From CBDFGK01 sp965247075 (GTDB taxonomy: Bacteria > Pseudomonadota > Gammaproteobacteria > Pseudomonadales > Halieaceae): 64,000 bases of DNA. Below are positions 61,205 to 64,000 of the stretch, one piece after another. Each line of letters begins with the position of its first letter. Positions within the stretch are counted from its first letter, which is position 1. The position numbers and the translations under genes are program-made. The stretch lies in contig CBDFGK010000003.1 of the NCBI GenBank assembly GCA_965247075.1, positions 1,364,001 through 1,428,000 of the forward strand. Direction: 5' to 3'. The notes beneath the pieces were generated by a model that saw only the letters and a list, made by a program, of their open reading frames with translations, made no database searches and was not told the DNA's origin.

Positions 61205-62418
61205 TAGCTCACAGGCGAACCCTGCACTGATAAATTCAATGCCTCCAGTGCACTTTCGACTACGTGAAAAGAGATCCGCTCCTGCTCGAGCCGAAACGCA
61301 GGTTTATGAAAATTATCCAGTAAACGCTGATACAACTGCGATTCCGTATCCGTGAGGTTGTTCAGGTGACCTGTAAAGCGCTTCTCCGCCTCTTCCTCTC
61401 CCCAGAGGCCCTTGCTAGCCTGGAGTGTTTTGTCATCCATTAGCAGCGATTGGGTGTGGGGGCAGAAACGGCGCAGCCGGTCTAGAATATGAAAGCCGTG
61501 GGTGTCGATATCTCCCCAATAGTATATGTGCTTGTGGCACAACCAATCTATTTTTGCCAGCATATCAATGCCGTATCCCAATCCAAATATCACCATCCCG
61601 TCAGCAACGTCGGGAAAGCTTAAACCATTTATCTTGTTCTCGGTGATAAACACCTTGTCGACCTGCGGGTTCAACGCCGCAAAGTGATCCAGCGGCATCG
61701 CAATGTCAGTAACATTCAAGGTTTGTTTGGCCAATTGTGGGTCCAACCAGCGCCAGCGAATCTGCGGTTGATCGAATTTCAAGCCAAAACGTTGACAAAA
61801 AGCGCTGAGATCGCTGCCCGTATAGGAACATAGCCTGTGATCAGGCGAGAGACAGTGGTCCAGAAGTTCGCTTAACACCGCCCGATGCTGCTCTACAAAC
61901 TTACTGTCAACGGTGGATATATCCAATTCACGCAAATACTTGTTGGGCAGTGGATTAGACAGGAAATACTGCACCACGCTGAGCAATCCTCTCCATTCTA
62001 TCTGGCGACGTGCTAACTTGCGATAGCGCTTCTCCAGCCAGGACTCCAGTTGCGGAATCTCCTGTCGGGTCAGCTTGAGGTTGGCTGCGAAATCCAGATA
62101 ATCCTGACGCTTGCCTATTTTTCCAAGCAGGCTCTCCCGGTCTGGAAACACGAGTCGGCGCGGTAGGTGTTGCGTACCGAGCCCGCGATGGTTTACGGTC
62201 TTCTTCTCAAGTACCAGGCCATGTTTGTTGGCGTAGTTTTCAAGGGAGATATTCCATTGGCGAACCTCCTCATAACGCTCCCCCAACTCACCGCTCCCGG
62301 GAGGAGCCAATGCCACCGCGTAGGGGAATAGTGGCTCATCGGCGAACTCCGAGGAAAGCACCTTAGGCCACAGGCGCTCGGCCTTTTTGTCGATATCATT
62401 CGGACTTAACATGCGCAA
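61204..62418 (-). CDS. jetD: Wadjet protein JetD (TOPRIM-type nuclease subunit)
   Basis: The 404-residue protein matches JetD of Wadjet plasmid-defence systems. It has an N-terminal DUF3322-like part and a C-terminal DUF2220 TOPRIM-like domain, with the acidic residues in VFITENKINGLSFPDVADG and YYWGDIDTHGFHILDRLRRF. JetD cuts circular DNA extruded by the JetABC complex. It starts at TTG 62418 (or ATG 62412), right after the jetC stop. Its TAG stop spans the TA target site and the first base of IS630, so the native C-terminus may have been a little longer. Confidence 0.9.
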   Translation of the reverse strand: MRMLSPNDIDKKAERLWPKVLSSEFADEPLFPYAVALAPPGSGELGERYEEVRQWNISLENYANKHGLVLEKKTVNHRGLGTQHLPRRLVFPDRESLLGKIGKRQDYLDFAANLKLTRQEIPQLESWLEKRYRKLARRQIEWRGLLSVVQYFLSNPLPNKYLRELDISTVDSKFVEQHRAVLSELLDHCLSPDHRLCSYTGSDLSAFCQRFGLKFDQPQIRWRWLDPQLAKQTLNVTDIAMPLDHFAALNPQVDKVFITENKINGLSFPDVADGMVIFGLGYGIDMLAKIDWLCHKHIYYWGDIDTHGFHILDRLRRFCPHTQSLLMDDKTLQASKGLWGEEEAEKRFTGHLNNLTDTESQLYQRLLDNFHKPAFRLEQERISFHVVESALEALNLSVQGSPVS

Positions 62419-62420
62419 TA

Positions 62421-63998
62421 TTATAAGGCTTGAAGCGTTTCCGGCAGATCTTCCTGCTCCCGCTTGGCTTTCTCCTCTCGGTATTCCTCGATACTCATAT
62501 TTCGTAACTGCGAATTCCTGTTGTTCTCGTTGTGAACAAAGTGTACGTGACGGATAAAGGGCTCGATCACATGTATTTTTGTTAGTGGCGTTACCACCAG
62601 CAACTGCAGTCCCAGCCGTTTAAACAGCTCCAGCGCATAGCGAGTACTCGCCTCCGAGCCGCGACCAAAAGCCTCGTCAATCACTACAAACCGATAGGAG
62701 CGCACATTGTCAGCTTGATCAAGGCCAAACTGATAGGCCAAAGCCGATGCGAGCACCGTGTAGGCCAGCTTTTCCTTCTGTCCGCCAGATTTGCCGCTGG
62801 AGCTCTCAAAGTAGTCTTTGCGACTGTCGTCCTCGCGCCAAAGTTCCTCGGCAGAAAACGTAGACCAATTGCGCACATCGGTCACCTTACGCGTCCAGCG
62901 CTTGTCCGCGTCGCTAAATCCTTCGCGACCACGAAATCGCTCTATAATGGCCTTAACCTGCAAAAAACGATTCTCGTCGTATAGATCCTGCCCAAGAGTT
63001 TCACTGAGGCAGCCGCGCAAATCCTGGCGAAACTGGCGAATTTCAGAATCGTTGATGGCATCTGTCATAAGCTGAATATAGCAGCCCTCATTGTAATCGA
63101 TATGTATCAGCGACTGGTTAATACGGGCGATCTTTGCTTTTAATTCGGACAGCGCCCGATCAAGCTGAGTGGAAAAATGCACCAGGGACTGAATTGTCTT
63201 CTCATTGAGTTCCTGTTTGAATTTGGCCTCAAAGCGGGGCAAATCATCTTCTTGTAACTCTCGCAACATGCGACGGAAATCTTCCAGCGCTTCAATGTTG
63301 GCATCCATCTCCTGCGTCTCTGCCTGGTTATTGTGGAGGTAATTGGCCATCTGCTGTACAACGCTGCCATGCAGACGGTCACGGCGTTTGTCGCGGTTAT
63401 CAATATCTTTTTGCAACGCCGCACGCAGTTCCCGCTCCCGCAACCGGATATTTTTCAAGCTCGGTGGTGAATCGAAGTGTTGTAGATAGATTTCTTCCAA
63501 TACCGGGAACACTTTTTCACACTCAGCGGCATCGATTTCAGCGATGATTTCATTCGCGAGCCGTTGGTTTTCCTTGCATTGTTTTAGAGCGGCGCCGCAC
63601 TCGGCCAACTGCTCATTGAGCTGCAGCTGCTTTTGCTCCTTGTCCTCCCGCACACTCTGAGCCTGCGCTAGTTTTTCCTGCAATTCCCTGAGCACATCAG
63701 AACTATTTTGAATCTGCTCCTGCTCCCCCCGCATGCTACTGATCTTACGTGCCGTCGTTTGCCAATCGATATCCTCAAAGTCCTTTACAACAGCCAGCGT
63801 TGAACATCCCTGCTGTCGATCAGAGGCAACTGCCTTGTCCTGCTTTATATTTCGCAACTGGGAATGAACATCGGCCAGCAGCTTCTGTTGTTCAGTACGC
63901 TGACAGTCCAGCACCCGGAGTTTGTCGTGATTATCCCAACCCAAAACATACCCACTGCGATCACGCAGGTTGCATCTATCATCTTTCTCGTGGCGATC
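62421..63998 (-). CDS. jetC: Wadjet protein JetC (SMC-like ATPase), 5' end outside window
   Basis: The frame is open to the window edge, so about 526 C-terminal residues are seen. They are a long coiled coil (rich in Glu/Gln/Lys heptads), then the ABC-type signature SSGKSGGQKEKLAYTVLASA and Walker B RFVVIDEAFGRGSEAST, as in SMC/MukB-like JetC. The N-terminal Walker A lies beyond the window. It forms the loop-extruding condensin complex with JetA and JetB, which should be encoded just upstream. jetD follows after two bases. Confidence 0.92.
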   Translation of the reverse strand, partial: DRHEKDDRCNLRDRSGYVLGWDNHDKLRVLDCQRTEQQKLLADVHSQLRNIKQDKAVASDRQQGCSTLAVVKDFEDIDWQTTARKISSMRGEQEQIQNSSDVLRELQEKLAQAQSVREDKEQKQLQLNEQLAECGAALKQCKENQRLANEIIAEIDAAECEKVFPVLEEIYLQHFDSPPSLKNIRLRERELRAALQKDIDNRDKRRDRLHGSVVQQMANYLHNNQAETQEMDANIEALEDFRRMLRELQEDDLPRFEAKFKQELNEKTIQSLVHFSTQLDRALSELKAKIARINQSLIHIDYNEGCYIQLMTDAINDSEIRQFRQDLRGCLSETLGQDLYDENRFLQVKAIIERFRGREGFSDADKRWTRKVTDVRNWSTFSAEELWREDDSRKDYFESSSGKSGGQKEKLAYTVLASALAYQFGLDQADNVRSYRFVVIDEAFGRGSEASTRYALELFKRLGLQLLVVTPLTKIHVIEPFIRHVHFVHNENNRNSQLRNMSIEEYREEKAKREQEDLPETLQAL

Positions 63999-64000
63999 AC

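Overview
The window looks like a chromosomal segment of a heterotrophic, probably marine gammaproteobacterium, perhaps Cellvibrionales-like. This is inferred from gene content: a TonB-dependent receptor, a long-form (about 530-residue) isocitrate lyase, a Cys-type sulfatase lipoprotein, CvfB and DUF2789 homologues, and many c-type cytochromes. The taxonomic guess is inference only. Ordinary metabolic genes are mixed with an unusual number of gene relics and with two defence-rich stretches.

Layout. 1-0.8 kb: 3' part of a class V aminotransferase. 1.0-5.5 kb: TonB receptor, TetR regulator and a double CDGSH/bicupin fusion protein, probably one regulon sharing an 18-bp palindromic operator. 5.9-8.7 kb: sirtuin and the ABC-F ATPase Uup. 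8.7-14.8 kb: a leftward operon (FAD oxidoreductase, nitrilase, small membrane protein, TPP enzyme, aminotransferase) whose last gene, apparently an aldehyde dehydrogenase, was cut and joined to a relic of tex. 15.1-22.2 kb: aceA, alpha/beta hydrolase, CvfB-like protein, small lipoprotein, DUF2789 protein, ilvE and an enoyl-CoA hydratase, with relics of an IS256 transposase, an outer-membrane protein and a CoA-binding protein. 22.4-27.2 kb: FGGY kinase, GlpD-like dehydrogenase and alkyl-DHAP-synthase-like flavoprotein operon. 27.6-36.2 kb: DSD1-type PLP enzyme, HicAB and HipBA modules, a class C hydrolase lipoprotein, an alanine dehydrogenase relic, an internally deleted methyltransferase, a sulfatase and a tRNA-Arg(CCG) gene.

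36.5-46.1 kb: relics of an IcmF-type mutase fused to an NhaC-type antiporter, then a complete type I restriction-modification operon (hsdM-hsdS-29-codon ORF-hsdR), then a three-gene cassette (unknown protein, ParA-type ATPase, RelA/SpoT-type nucleotidyltransferase). I could not match that cassette to a described system. 46.6-54.6 kb: a tightly overlapping seven-gene envelope operon (LolA-like protein, two FtsX-type permeases, ATPase, outer-membrane barrel, diheme peroxidase, beta-helix/cytochrome c fusion) of unknown purpose. 54.6-55.9 kb: glutathione transferase and a small cytochrome c.

55.9-64 kb: a second defence island. It holds transposase relics, a ribbon-helix-helix regulator, an N6-adenine methyltransferase and a PaeR7I/XhoI-type endonuclease in one operon. 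A frameshifted and truncated long Argonaute follows, then an IS630 element, then the Wadjet genes jetD and jetC on the opposite strand, with jetC running off the window end. The best candidates for new biology are the RelA/ParA cassette, the LolA-ABC-cytochrome operon, and the link between the PaeR7I-type genes and the Argonaute.
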